A stretch of DNA of 64,000 nucleotides from G963422705 sp963422705 (GTDB taxonomy: Bacteria; Poribacteria; WGA-4E; WGA-3G), in contig OY730443.1 of NCBI GenBank assembly GCA_963422705.1, positions 2,976,001 to 3,040,000 of the forward strand. The letters run 5' to 3'. A model generated the notes under the pieces. The model worked only from the letters and a program-made list of their open reading frames with translations, was not told the origin of the DNA and ran no database searches. Positions 27,193 through 35,312 of the stretch are shown here, one piece after another. The position numbers and the translations under genes are program-made. Positions within the stretch are counted from its first letter, which is position 1. Every line of letters starts with the position of its first letter.

Positions 27193-27756
27193 ATGGTATT
27201 AATGATTGACAACTACGATTCATTCACCTATAACCTCGTACAGTATCTCGGTGAGCTCGGCGCGGAAATACACGTCCGGCGAAGTAAAAAAGTCACCCTG
27301 GATGAATTGGAAGCGCTCAATCCAGAAAGAATTGTCATCTCACCGGGCCCCGGCACACCGAAAGCAGCCGGAATCTCAAACGATGTCATCCGGCATTTTG
27401 CAGGAAACATCCCAATTTTGGGTGTCTGCTTAGGACATCAGTGTATCGGGTACACCTTCGGGGGCGATGTCGTACGCGCCGGCAGATTAATGCACGGCAA
27501 AACTTCTATGATAGAACACGACGGCAACGAATTATTTAAAAACGTGGATAACCCGTTTGAGGCGACGCGCTACCACTCGCTAATTGTGAAGCGGGAAACG
27601 TTACCGGAATGCCTAAAGATTACGGCATGGACTGAACAAGATGAAATTATGGGGCTTCGCCATCAGAGCTTGCCGATTTGGGGCGTGCAGTTTCATCCGG
27701 AGTCAATTTTAACGATTGCGGGCAAGTCACTTTTGCAAAATTTCTTGACGTTGTAA
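27193..27756 (+). CDS. trpG: Anthranilate synthase component II, glutamine amidotransferase
   Basis: Supplies ammonia to TrpE (and possibly to PabB). 188 residues from the ATG at 27193, with GGAGGAA upstream. Class I glutaminase triad: C79 in GVCLGHQ, and the His and Glu of VQFHPES near the C-terminus. IDNYDSFTYNLVQYL and SPGPGTP are diagnostic. It lies 115 bases after trpE, with a repeat between. trpD, trpC, trpF, trpB and trpA do not follow, so the trp genes are split in this genome. Confidence 0.94.
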   Translation: MVLMIDNYDSFTYNLVQYLGELGAEIHVRRSKKVTLDELEALNPERIVISPGPGTPKAAGISNDVIRHFAGNIPILGVCLGHQCIGYTFGGDVVRAGRLMHGKTSMIEHDGNELFKNVDNPFEATRYHSLIVKRETLPECLKITAWTEQDEIMGLRHQSLPIWGVQFHPESILTIAGKSLLQNFLTL

Positions 27757-27838
27757 GCCGCGGCCCTTCGTCTTGGGACAGCGTTTAGGGGACACCCAGT
27801 TTCCGTGCGATGGGTGGGGCGCTACGAGCGGCACAGAC

Positions 27839-27872
27839 GAACGTTATCGTTCGCTGAACGTTATCGTTCGCT
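27839..27872. repeat. 17-bp perfect tandem duplication
   Basis: Two identical 17-bp units, each containing GAACG-TTAT-CGTTC, between convergent trpG and panB. Confidence 0.85.
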
Positions 27873-27955
27873 TTATCGGCTTTTTGGAGATGGGTGACAA
27901 CTTTATTAGAATGGACAGACGTTTCGTACACTTAAAACCTGGAATTGCACATCTT

Positions 27956-28798
27956 TTATGAGGGGGTGTCGCCATACCGCTCCACCCACTTACGAATACG
28001 CGCGAATTTATCAGGTGCGATGTGAGCGACATTTGAATCCCTGGGAAAGTCACCCCGTTCAACGTCGGCTTTATAGCGGCAAATCGTGTCAAAGGTGAGA
28101 TGGTTGTAATCCTGATAACGTTTCGCATGCTTGAATGCGGGGCCGATGCCTAATATATCATTAACAACCAGCACCTGTCCATCACAGAATCGCCCGGCCC
28201 CGATGCCGATAGTGGGAATTGGGAGCGTTTCGGTGATGATGCGGCTTACCTCTTCGGTAATTTTCTCAAGGACGATGAATTTCGCGCCCGCTTCAGCAAG
28301 CCCGAGTGCCGTCCGAATAAGCTGCTTGGCCCCGGAGACGGTTTTGCCGTGCGTTGCAGCTTTCGTCCCGTGGATTTGTGGATTATGCCCGATATGGGCG
28401 CAGACATCAACGCCGGCTTCCGTTAAAGCCGTCACAATCTGCGCTTTCTCAAGTCCACCCTCTAATTTAACACCATCAGCGCCATCCGATAAAAAAAGTT
28501 GCGCATTGCCTACGGCTTGGGCTACATGCCTGTCCGCAGCATACGGCATGTCAACGAGAAGGTAGGCATGGGTAACGCCACGACGCACCGCTCTCAGGTG
28601 ATGAAGCATATCGCCTATCGTCACCTCCGTCTCATCTTTGTACCCAAGCACGTTAGTCCCGACGCTATCACCGACAAAGATAATGTCAATCCCCGCTTTC
28701 TCCTCTAAACACGCAGTCGGATAATCGTAACACGTTAGCACAGTAATTGGGTGATGGCGCCGTTTTTTTGAGAGTAGGAAACCGAACTCTTTCTTCAC
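27956..28798 (-). CDS. panB: 3-methyl-2-oxobutanoate hydroxymethyltransferase
   Basis: First step of the pantothenate/CoA pathway: transfers a hydroxymethyl group from 5,10-methylene-THF to 2-oxoisovalerate. 280 residues with normal motifs: TCYDYPTACLEEKAGIDIIFVGDSVG, the metal ligand DMPY region, GADGVKLEGG, HIGHNPQ, and IGIGAG..CDGQVLV. It starts at GTG, seven bases after GGAG. It is the last gene of the sucC-pgk-proS-sucD-panB run. panC is not nearby. Confidence 0.95.
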   Translation of the reverse strand: MKKEFGFLLSKKRRHHPITVLTCYDYPTACLEEKAGIDIIFVGDSVGTNVLGYKDETEVTIGDMLHHLRAVRRGVTHAYLLVDMPYAADRHVAQAVGNAQLFLSDGADGVKLEGGLEKAQIVTALTEAGVDVCAHIGHNPQIHGTKAATHGKTVSGAKQLIRTALGLAEAGAKFIVLEKITEEVSRIITETLPIPTIGIGAGRFCDGQVLVVNDILGIGPAFKHAKRYQDYNHLTFDTICRYKADVERGDFPRDSNVAHIAPDKFARIRKWVERYGDTPS

Positions 28799-28891
28799 AG
28801 GTTTTCTCCGAAGTCACCGGCAGAAACGAAGTGGATGGACAGCAAAGCCGACGTGTCGCCGCTGACAAGCGGTTTGACAAAGCGAGGCGTC

Positions 28892-28975
28892 GCATGAGGC
28901 ACACACTTTTGTGCATGAGGCACACACTTTTGTGCATGAGGCAAATACTTTTGTGCATTAGGCAAATACTTTTGC
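28892..28975. repeat. Four 21-bp tandem units duplicating the sucD 3' end
   Basis: Units at 28892, 28913, 28934 and 28955. Units 1-2 are identical; 3 and 4 diverge slightly. The unit nearest the gene contains the last sucD codons and its stop (TAA complement at 28958-28960). The other three lie downstream. Confidence 0.9.
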
Positions 28976-29827
28976 AACGGTATGCCCAATCGTGTCGAGG
29001 CTTTCCGCGACGAGAACGCCCGCCTCGGTGAGCGCGTGAATTTTCTCGGCGGCTGTTCCTTTTCCGCCGGAGATAATGGCGCCGGCGTGCCCCATCCGCT
29101 TTCCGGGCGGTGCCGTCTGGCCGGCAATAAAGCCGACAACGGGCTTTGTCATCTTATCCTTCACGAACTGTGCTGCCGTCTCTTCAGCCGTCCCCCCGAT
29201 TTCACCAATTAACACCACTGCATCCGTCGCGTCATCGGCTTGAAAAAGCTTGAGCACATCAACGAAATTGGTTCCGATAACCGCATCCCCGCCAATCCCG
29301 ACGCATGTAGACTGCCCAATTCCTAGCTGCTTGAGCTGATAGGCGGCTTCATAAGTCAACGTTCCACTTCGCGAGACAATGCCGACGTTTCCCGGACTAT
29401 ACGCGAATTCGGGCATCACCCCAATCTTGCATTCGCCGGGGGTAATGATACCGGGGCAGTTCGGGCCGATTAACCGCGTCGATGTGCCCTCTAAAAACGC
29501 CGTGGCTTTTATCATATCCAGCACCGGAATATGTTCAGAGATGCAGACGATAAGCGCGAGCCCTGCGTCCGCGGCTTCCATCACGGAATCCGCGGCAAAT
29601 CGTGCCGGAACAAAAATCAGTGAGGTATCCGCCCCTGTCTGTTTAACCGCTTCCGCAACGGTATCGTAGACACGGATGCCGTCAACCTCAGCGCCGCCCC
29701 TTCCGGGAACGGCCCCCGCTACGATTTGGGTACCATAAGCGGCGCACCGCGCTGTGTGAAACCGCCCGGAACTTCCCGTAATCCCTTGAACAACAACCTT
29801 GGTATTCTTATTAACAAGTATGCTCAT
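28958..29827 (-). CDS. sucD: Succinyl-CoA synthetase alpha subunit
   Basis: TCA-cycle enzyme, forming succinyl-CoA or succinate with substrate-level phosphorylation. 289 residues. The CoA-binding Rossmann region is VVQGITGSSGRFHT. RLIGPNCPGIITPGECKIGVMP is conserved. The phosphohistidine lies in KRMGHAGAI. Its partner sucC is on the same strand but two genes upstream (pgk and proS intervene), an unusual split. Its 3' end is tandemly duplicated. Confidence 0.96.
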   Translation of the reverse strand: MSILVNKNTKVVVQGITGSSGRFHTARCAAYGTQIVAGAVPGRGGAEVDGIRVYDTVAEAVKQTGADTSLIFVPARFAADSVMEAADAGLALIVCISEHIPVLDMIKATAFLEGTSTRLIGPNCPGIITPGECKIGVMPEFAYSPGNVGIVSRSGTLTYEAAYQLKQLGIGQSTCVGIGGDAVIGTNFVDVLKLFQADDATDAVVLIGEIGGTAEETAAQFVKDKMTKPVVGFIAGQTAPPGKRMGHAGAIISGGKGTAAEKIHALTEAGVLVAESLDTIGHTVAKVFA

Positions 29828-29861
29828 GAATTCTATCTTAAGAACGGATTGACATGTGTCT

Positions 29862-29884
29862 TAGCAAGCCTATTGCTGGCTACC
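29862..29884. repeat. AGCAAGC palindrome copy in proS-sucD spacer
   Basis: TAGCAAGCCTATTGCTGGC plus TACC; a slightly diverged member of the dispersed family. Confidence 0.75.
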
Positions 29885-29945
29885 GTGAAAGCGCGTCAAT
29901 CTGAATTAAAGAAAACCCTCCGCGGATTTGCGCTTCAGGCGCTTT

Positions 29946-31382
29946 TTAATACGCCCGCGCGAAAATTGCCATCTCTTCAGCCTCTTGTCCGCAAACAATA
30001 CATCCGTCGCGCGTATCGGGTTGCGCCATTGGCACGCATCGGAGGGTTGCCTGTGTATCATCTTTCACCGTGTCTTCACAGGCTGGCGCACCACACCAAG
30101 CCGCGCGCGCGAACCCCGCTTCAACAATCTCCTTGAAAGCATCGTACGTTGCGGGTTCGAACGTATTCGCCTCACGGAATACCGTCGCCCGTTTGAGCAT
30201 ATCGGCTTGAATCGTCTTCAACATCTCGTCCACTGTTTCGGGGAGCGTGGCAATTGGAACAAACGACTTGCCTTCCCGTCCGGGAATATCCCGCCGTGCA
30301 AGCACCGCCTGATTTTGCTTAATGTCACGCGGGCCGAGCTCTATCCGTAACGGCACGCCTTTGAGCTCCCACTCATTAAAGCGCCATCCGGGTGAGTAGT
30401 CATGTCTATCATCAACGTGATATCGCACGCCGTTTAAATTCGCGCAGATAGAGGCGACAGCTTCCATAACCGCCTGCTTGTCCTCCGGCCGATTTTTAGG
30501 CGCAATCGGAACGATGACAAGCTGCGTCGGTGCAAGCCGGGGGGGAAGCACCAACCCCTGTTCATCGCCGTGTGCCATGATAATGGCACCAATCATGCGG
30601 GTGCTAACCCCCCAACTGGTTGTCCAACAATACTGCTGCTTCTGATTCGCATCGAGATACTTAATATCAAACGCTTTGGCAAAATTTTGTCCGAGGTTAT
30701 GGGATGTTCCGGCTTGCAGTGCCCGCTTATCGCCCATCATCGCCTCAATCGTGTAAGACGTATCGGCGCCCGGAAATTTTTCGCTATCACTCTTTCGGCC
30801 CGGAATGACAGGAATCGCCGCCTCATTCACCGCAAAATCTGTGTAGATATCCAAAATCCGCAGCGTCTCCACTTGTGCCTCAGCAGGTGTCGCATGCGCC
30901 GTATGCCCTTCCTGCCAAAAGAATTCCATCGTCCGCAGGAACAGCCGCGTGCGGAGCTCCCACCGGACTACGTTTGCCCACTGGTTAATCAGTACAGGCA
31001 AGTCACGATAGGACTTAATCCACTGACTATACATGTGCCCGATAATGGTTTCCGACGTCGGGCGTACAACGAGGGGCTCGTCTAGTTTTTTCCCGCCGCC
31101 GTGCGTAACAACAGCCAATTCCGGCTTGAACCCCGCTACATGTTCGGCTTCCTTCTCAATAAAACTCATCGGAATAAACAGCGGAAACGCAGCGTTCTGG
31201 TGCCCCGTCGCTTTGAAGCGCGTATCCAGCGCATCCTTAACGTTCTCCCAGAGCGCGTAACCGTAAGGGCGAACCACCATACACCCACGGACAGGCGCAT
31301 AGTCTGCCATCTCTGCTTGCCGTATCACCTGTGTATACCATTTTGCGTAGTCTTCACTACGAGAAATAATTTTATCAAACAT
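29946..31382 (-). CDS. proS: Prolyl-tRNA synthetase, archaeal/eukaryotic-like (ProS type 3)
   Basis: Class II aminoacyl-tRNA synthetase charging tRNA(Pro). 478 residues, lacking the editing insertion of standard bacterial ProRS. It has the archaeal-type C-terminal zinc domain with cysteines in WCGAPACEDTVKDDTQAT and CIVCGQ. Motif 2 is VVRWELRTR and the motif 3 region is SWGVSTRMIGAIIM. RPTSETIIGHMYSQWI is typical. It sits between pgk and sucD in the minus-strand run. Confidence 0.95.
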   Translation of the reverse strand: MFDKIISRSEDYAKWYTQVIRQAEMADYAPVRGCMVVRPYGYALWENVKDALDTRFKATGHQNAAFPLFIPMSFIEKEAEHVAGFKPELAVVTHGGGKKLDEPLVVRPTSETIIGHMYSQWIKSYRDLPVLINQWANVVRWELRTRLFLRTMEFFWQEGHTAHATPAEAQVETLRILDIYTDFAVNEAAIPVIPGRKSDSEKFPGADTSYTIEAMMGDKRALQAGTSHNLGQNFAKAFDIKYLDANQKQQYCWTTSWGVSTRMIGAIIMAHGDEQGLVLPPRLAPTQLVIVPIAPKNRPEDKQAVMEAVASICANLNGVRYHVDDRHDYSPGWRFNEWELKGVPLRIELGPRDIKQNQAVLARRDIPGREGKSFVPIATLPETVDEMLKTIQADMLKRATVFREANTFEPATYDAFKEIVEAGFARAAWCGAPACEDTVKDDTQATLRCVPMAQPDTRDGCIVCGQEAEEMAIFARAY

Positions 31383-31500
31383 GATGAGCCCTTCTGCTTT
31401 TGATTCTGTTTCAGAAATCGATTTTATAGGATGGCAGCATGCGCGATGTCACCTGAGCCTCGGCAACGGGATTTATCCTCTAACACACGGGAGCACACTC

Positions 31501-31596
31501 CGTGAATGCTAAACGATTATTTATCGTGAATGCTAAGCGATTATTTATCGTGAATGCTAAGCGATTATTTATCGTGAATGCTAAGCGATTATTTAT
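31501..31596. repeat. Four 24-bp tandem units at the pgk stop codon
   Basis: Units at 31501, 31525, 31549 and 31573; three are identical and one differs by a single base. The unit at 31573-31596 contains the last pgk codons and stop (complement of TAA at 31589-31591). The other units extend downstream of the gene. There are no spacers between units, so it is not a CRISPR array. Confidence 0.93.
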
Positions 31597-32755
31597 CGGT
31601 TAACGCCGCGATTCCGGGGAGCTGTTTCCCTTCCAAAAACGCCAATGTCGCGCCGCCCCCGGTGGATATATGGCTTATCCTATCTGCGACACCCGCGTTT
31701 CGAACGGCGGCGACGCAGTCCCCCCCGCCGATGATGTGTACTGCATCAGAGGCGGTAGCGAGTGCTCGTGCAATCTCAATCGTCCCTTTTGCAAATTTGT
31801 CAAACTCATACACGCCTAACGGGCCATTCCAAATCACCGTCTTTGCCCTGGCAATTCGCGCGCGAAACGCGGCGACGGCGTTCGGCCCGATATCTAACCC
31901 TTGCCAGCCGTCCGGAATATTCCCGGCTTCAACCACCATGGAATCAGTGTTAGGCTTAAAGTCTTTTCCGACAACAATATCGACAGGCAAGTGGATGTTC
32001 CGGTTTTCAAGGAGCGCCTGGGCAAGCTTAATTTTTGACCGGTTCACCAGGGAGTCCCCGATGCGGTGCCCCATTGCGGCGAGAAACGTATAAATCATTC
32101 CACCGCCAATCAGGAGTTCGTCGACTTTTTGAAGCAGGTTCTCAATCAGCGAGATCTTGTCCCCAATCTTCGCCCCACCTAAAATCGCGACATACGGGCG
32201 TTCCGGACTTTCAAGATAGGTACGGAGGTAATAGATTTCACGCGCCATTAAAACGCCCGCAACGCTGGGGTTCAGATAGTGGGTGACACCTTCTGTTGAA
32301 GCGTGGGCACGATGGGCAGTCCCGAATGCATCGTTGACGTAAACATCTGCAAGCGACGCGAGCTGTTGAGCAAAATCCGCGTCGTTGCTCATCTCCCCGG
32401 GATAAAAGCGGACATTCTCAAGCAGCAGAAGCTCCCCTGCTTTCAACGTCGCCACGGCATTTTGGGCGGCGGCGCCAACACAATCACTCACATGTTGAAC
32501 CCGGCGGCCAAGCCGCTGACTCAATGCTACCGCAATCGGTGCGGTAGAAAGGGCGGGGTTCCTGCCTGCCGGGCGCCCTAGGTGCGTGACAAGGATGATT
32601 TTTGCGTTCTGACGGAACAGCTCAAAGAGCGTCGGTAACGCCGCAGTCAGGCGGTTGTCATCCGCAATTTTTCCATCCGCCATCGGCACATTAAAGTCAA
32701 CGCGCACCAACACGCGCTTGCCACTTACATCGACATCGGCTAATTCAAGTTTCAT
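31589..32755 (-). CDS. pgk: Phosphoglycerate kinase
   Basis: Glycolytic ATP-forming step between 1,3-bisphosphoglycerate and 3-phosphoglycerate. 388 residues. VLVRVDFNVPM at the N-terminus, HLGRP, ENVRFYPGE, VNDAFGTAHRAHAS, AILGGAKIGDKI, GGGMIYTFL, VWNGPLGVYE and GGGD show a complete two-domain enzyme. It lies between sucC (89-bp spacer) and proS (206-bp spacer). Confidence 0.97.
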   Translation of the reverse strand: MKLELADVDVSGKRVLVRVDFNVPMADGKIADDNRLTAALPTLFELFRQNAKIILVTHLGRPAGRNPALSTAPIAVALSQRLGRRVQHVSDCVGAAAQNAVATLKAGELLLLENVRFYPGEMSNDADFAQQLASLADVYVNDAFGTAHRAHASTEGVTHYLNPSVAGVLMAREIYYLRTYLESPERPYVAILGGAKIGDKISLIENLLQKVDELLIGGGMIYTFLAAMGHRIGDSLVNRSKIKLAQALLENRNIHLPVDIVVGKDFKPNTDSMVVEAGNIPDGWQGLDIGPNAVAAFRARIARAKTVIWNGPLGVYEFDKFAKGTIEIARALATASDAVHIIGGGDCVAAVRNAGVADRISHISTGGGATLAFLEGKQLPGIAALTDK

Positions 32756-32794
32756 GCAACTCAGCCCCCATCAAAACGTCTTTCTTTGAGAAAA

Positions 32795-32838
32795 CCCCGA
32801 AATGTCCGGGAGACATCCCCGAAATGTCCGGGAGACAT
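32795..32838. repeat. 22-bp perfect tandem duplication after sucC
   Basis: Two identical 22-bp units containing ATGTC-CGGGA-GACAT, ending six bases before the complement of the sucC stop codon. Confidence 0.9.
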
Positions 32839-32844
32839 CCCCTC

Positions 32845-34056
32845 TTATTTGTTTGAAGGTGCCATACCACCGTCAACGTTACGGGCAGCCGCTACAACTC
32901 GTGATGCCGCTTCTGAGAGACTACCGGCAGATTGAACGTTCAGCGCCGAATCGACGAGAATTTGTTTCCCTAATTCCACATTCGTTCCCTCCAACCGGAA
33001 CACAAGCGGTACCTGAAGCGCAACCTGTTTACCGGCGGCGACAATACCGTTGGCAATCGTGTCGCATTTCATGATGCCCCCGAAAATGTTAACCAGAACA
33101 GCCTTAACGTTCTCATCTCCTAAAATCAGGCGAAACGCGTGGGCGACGGCTTCCGTCGAGGCCCCACCCCCAACATCCAAGAAATTTGCGGGGGCGCCCC
33201 CGTGCTGTTTGATAATGTCCATTGTTGCCATCGCGAGCCCGGCGCCATTCACCATACACCCAATATCTCCATCAAGATGGATGTAACTTAAGCCCGATTC
33301 GCTCGCCTCTAATTCGCGCGCATCCTCCTCCGCCGCGTCACGCAGCGCCTCAAGCTCCGGGTGACGCCAAAGCCCATTGTCGTCAAGATTTACCTTCGCG
33401 TCAATCACCGCGATGTCCAAACCGGTTGACGTTTTCACAACCGCCAACGGATTAATCTCTATCAATGAACAATCACACGAGACAAACATCGTGTACAACG
33501 ACAGAATCAGTTCAGTCACCTTCGGAATCACTTCGCGATAGATAGCCTCCGGAAGCAGCCGATACGCAAACTCCCGCGCTTTAAATGGTGTCAATCCGAA
33601 CGCGGGTTCAATGTCCGACTTAATAATCTTTTCCGGCGACTGCGCGGCTACCTCTTCAATATTGCCGCCCCCTGCCGCGCTCCCCACTAGCGCTAGCCGC
33701 GAACGCTCTCTATCCACTAAAATCGCAAGATAGTACTCTTGCTCCAGCACGCATGCTTCCGTAACAAACACTTTCCTTACCAGCTTGCCATCAGCCCCCG
33801 TCTGGGGTGTCACCAACCGCATTCCAAGAATCGATGCAGCGTGCTCCCTCACTTCTACAGGACTGTTGGCGAGTTTGATACCGCCCCCCTTTCCACGCCC
33901 ACCGGCATGGACTTGGGCCTTGATAACGTAACGGGTACACTCAAGTTCACGCGCAATCGCCTCGGCTTCATCCGGCACCGATGCAACGCCACCAGAAGGC
34001 GTGTTAACACCGTAAGATTGCAAAATTTCCTTTGCTTGATATTCGTGTATATTCAT
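32845..34056 (-). CDS. sucC: Succinyl-CoA synthetase beta subunit
   Basis: ATP-grasp subunit that sets nucleotide specificity. 403 residues, about 15 longer than usual through a C-terminal tail. MNIHEYQAKEILQSYGV, the nucleotide-binding VHAGGRGKGGGIKLA, EINPLAVV, NGAGLAMATMDIIKQHGG..ANFLDVGGGA and NIFGGIMKCD are all present. It heads the five-gene minus-strand run and has its own promoter at 34151-34180. Confidence 0.97.
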   Translation of the reverse strand: MNIHEYQAKEILQSYGVNTPSGGVASVPDEAEAIARELECTRYVIKAQVHAGGRGKGGGIKLANSPVEVREHAASILGMRLVTPQTGADGKLVRKVFVTEACVLEQEYYLAILVDRERSRLALVGSAAGGGNIEEVAAQSPEKIIKSDIEPAFGLTPFKAREFAYRLLPEAIYREVIPKVTELILSLYTMFVSCDCSLIEINPLAVVKTSTGLDIAVIDAKVNLDDNGLWRHPELEALRDAAEEDARELEASESGLSYIHLDGDIGCMVNGAGLAMATMDIIKQHGGAPANFLDVGGGASTEAVAHAFRLILGDENVKAVLVNIFGGIMKCDTIANGIVAAGKQVALQVPLVFRLEGTNVELGKQILVDSALNVQSAGSLSEAASRVVAAARNVDGGMAPSNK

Positions 34057-34065
34057 GCTCTTTCT

Positions 34066-34107
34066 GCGTAAATTCGTTATGAACTTGCGTCAGTTCGTTA
34101 TGAACTA
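34066..34107. repeat. Imperfect 21-bp tandem duplication in sucC leader
   Basis: Units at 34066-34086 and 34087-34107 share 18 of 21 bases; each contains TTCGTTATGAACT. It lies in the 5' untranslated region between the sucC promoter and start. Confidence 0.8.
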
Positions 34108-34150
34108 TTGACGTTCAGCTGCACGCTTTTAGAAACGTGGATTTTTTTAT

Positions 34151-34180
34151 ATTATACAACATCCCACACGGTGATTGCAA
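34151..34180 (-). promoter_or_regulatory. Promoter of the sucC run
   Basis: On the minus strand TTGCAA (34180-34175), an 18-bp spacer and a perfect TATAAT (34156-34151), about 95 bp upstream of the sucC start. Confidence 0.75.
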
Positions 34181-34385
34181 ATTTTTTCAAAACACGCCGA
34201 TACAGCGTTGGGAGTAAACTCCTTTACCCCGCGCTGCGACAACGCACACGCTTGCAAGGCGATACGATAGGGGTAAGCCCCCAGGCGGGCAACCAAATCA
34301 TTAATGAGTCGCCTTCCTATCATCATACGCGATAAAAATGGAGCTGTGAAATTTAAATTGAAGGCGCCTGATTTTGTAAATCGAC

Positions 34386-34406
34386 AGCACGCCTGGTGCT
34401 TGCTAC
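34386..34406. repeat. AGCAAGC-like palindrome copy
   Basis: AGCACGCCTGGTGCTTGCTA plus C, just upstream of the isomerase promoter. It resembles the dispersed family in its right half. Confidence 0.5.
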
Positions 34407-34415
34407 ATTGCGAAT

Positions 34416-34444
34416 TTGACGTTTTGTGAAAAATATGATAAGAT
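34416..34444 (+). promoter_or_regulatory. Promoter of the sugar isomerase gene
   Basis: TTGACG (34416-34421), a 17-bp spacer and TAAGAT (34439-34444), ending 37 bases before the start codon. Confidence 0.7.
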
Positions 34445-34481
34445 ACGCATCACATCAATCAATAAAACCGAACACAGAAAT

Positions 34482-35312
34482 ATGAAACTCTCTTGCCTAC
34501 CTGTCTCACTTTATGACGACATCTTCACACGGAAGCGCCCGGTTCGGGACTGGATTCGGTTCGGGGCGGAACTCGGGCTGGACGCCGTCGACTTTAGCAT
34601 CAAATTCTTTCCACCGGGGGACACGCGGGCGCTGAATCAGACACGCGCCGCGCTCGAAAGATACGGGATAGCCGCATGTATGCTCGCCTGCTATCCCGAT
34701 TTCACGCACCCGCACCAAACGCAACGCGCCGCTGAACTCACAGCACTCAAGGCGCACATTGCATTGGCGAAAACGTTGGACGCAAAATTCGTTCGAATCA
34801 CCGCCGGGCAAAACCACCCCGGCACCCAACGCGCCCAAGGGGTTGAGTGGGTAACCGACGCATTCCGACGCGCCCTCGACGAAGCCGAACGGTACGGTAT
34901 CACGCTCGCCTATGAAAACCACACCAAAGGTGCACCCTGGAAATATTGGGATTTCTCACAGCCGACAGCGGTTTTCTTGGAAATTGTCGATGCACTCGCC
35001 CACACGCCCCTCGGCATCTGCTTTGATACCGCAAACCCGCTTGTCCTTGATGAAGACGCGCTTGAACTCCTCGAAAACGTCATTGAACGCGTCGTTGTCC
35101 TTCACATTTTTGATCTTCGAGAAGCCGGCAACTTTGAACCGGTACGCATCGGCACCGGCGCAGCTCCCATTCCGAAAATCCTCGCGCGAATGAGAACCGC
35201 CGGTTATGACGACTGGCTAAGCATTGAAGAAGCCAGTCAGCGCGGAGAGAAGGGCTTTAAGCAAGCCATCGCGTTCGTGCGAGACGCCTGGAAAAACGCA
35301 TTAGCCACGTGA
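34482..35312 (+). CDS. Sugar phosphate isomerase/epimerase (xylose isomerase-like TIM barrel)
   Basis: 276 residues from the ATG at 34482, which lies downstream of the promoter. A longer frame from 34416 would include the promoter and is rejected. AP-endonuclease-2 family TIM barrel. Likely metal ligands: Glu in LAYENHTKG, Asp in ICFDTANPL, His in VVLHIFDL and Glu in WLSIEEAS. The family isomerises or epimerises sugars and sugar acids or cleaves inositol derivatives, and is much expanded in Poribacteria and planctomycetes. The exact substrate is unknown. It converges with the PhyH gene and overlaps its 3' end by 12 bases. Confidence 0.85.
   Translation: MKLSCLPVSLYDDIFTRKRPVRDWIRFGAELGLDAVDFSIKFFPPGDTRALNQTRAALERYGIAACMLACYPDFTHPHQTQRAAELTALKAHIALAKTLDAKFVRITAGQNHPGTQRAQGVEWVTDAFRRALDEAERYGITLAYENHTKGAPWKYWDFSQPTAVFLEIVDALAHTPLGICFDTANPLVLDEDALELLENVIERVVVLHIFDLREAGNFEPVRIGTGAAPIPKILARMRTAGYDDWLSIEEASQRGEKGFKQAIAFVRDAWKNALAT

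Noticed and set aside
31501..31596. CRISPR-like array of four 24-bp repeats
   Set aside because: The units are directly abutting with no spacers and derive from the pgk 3' end.
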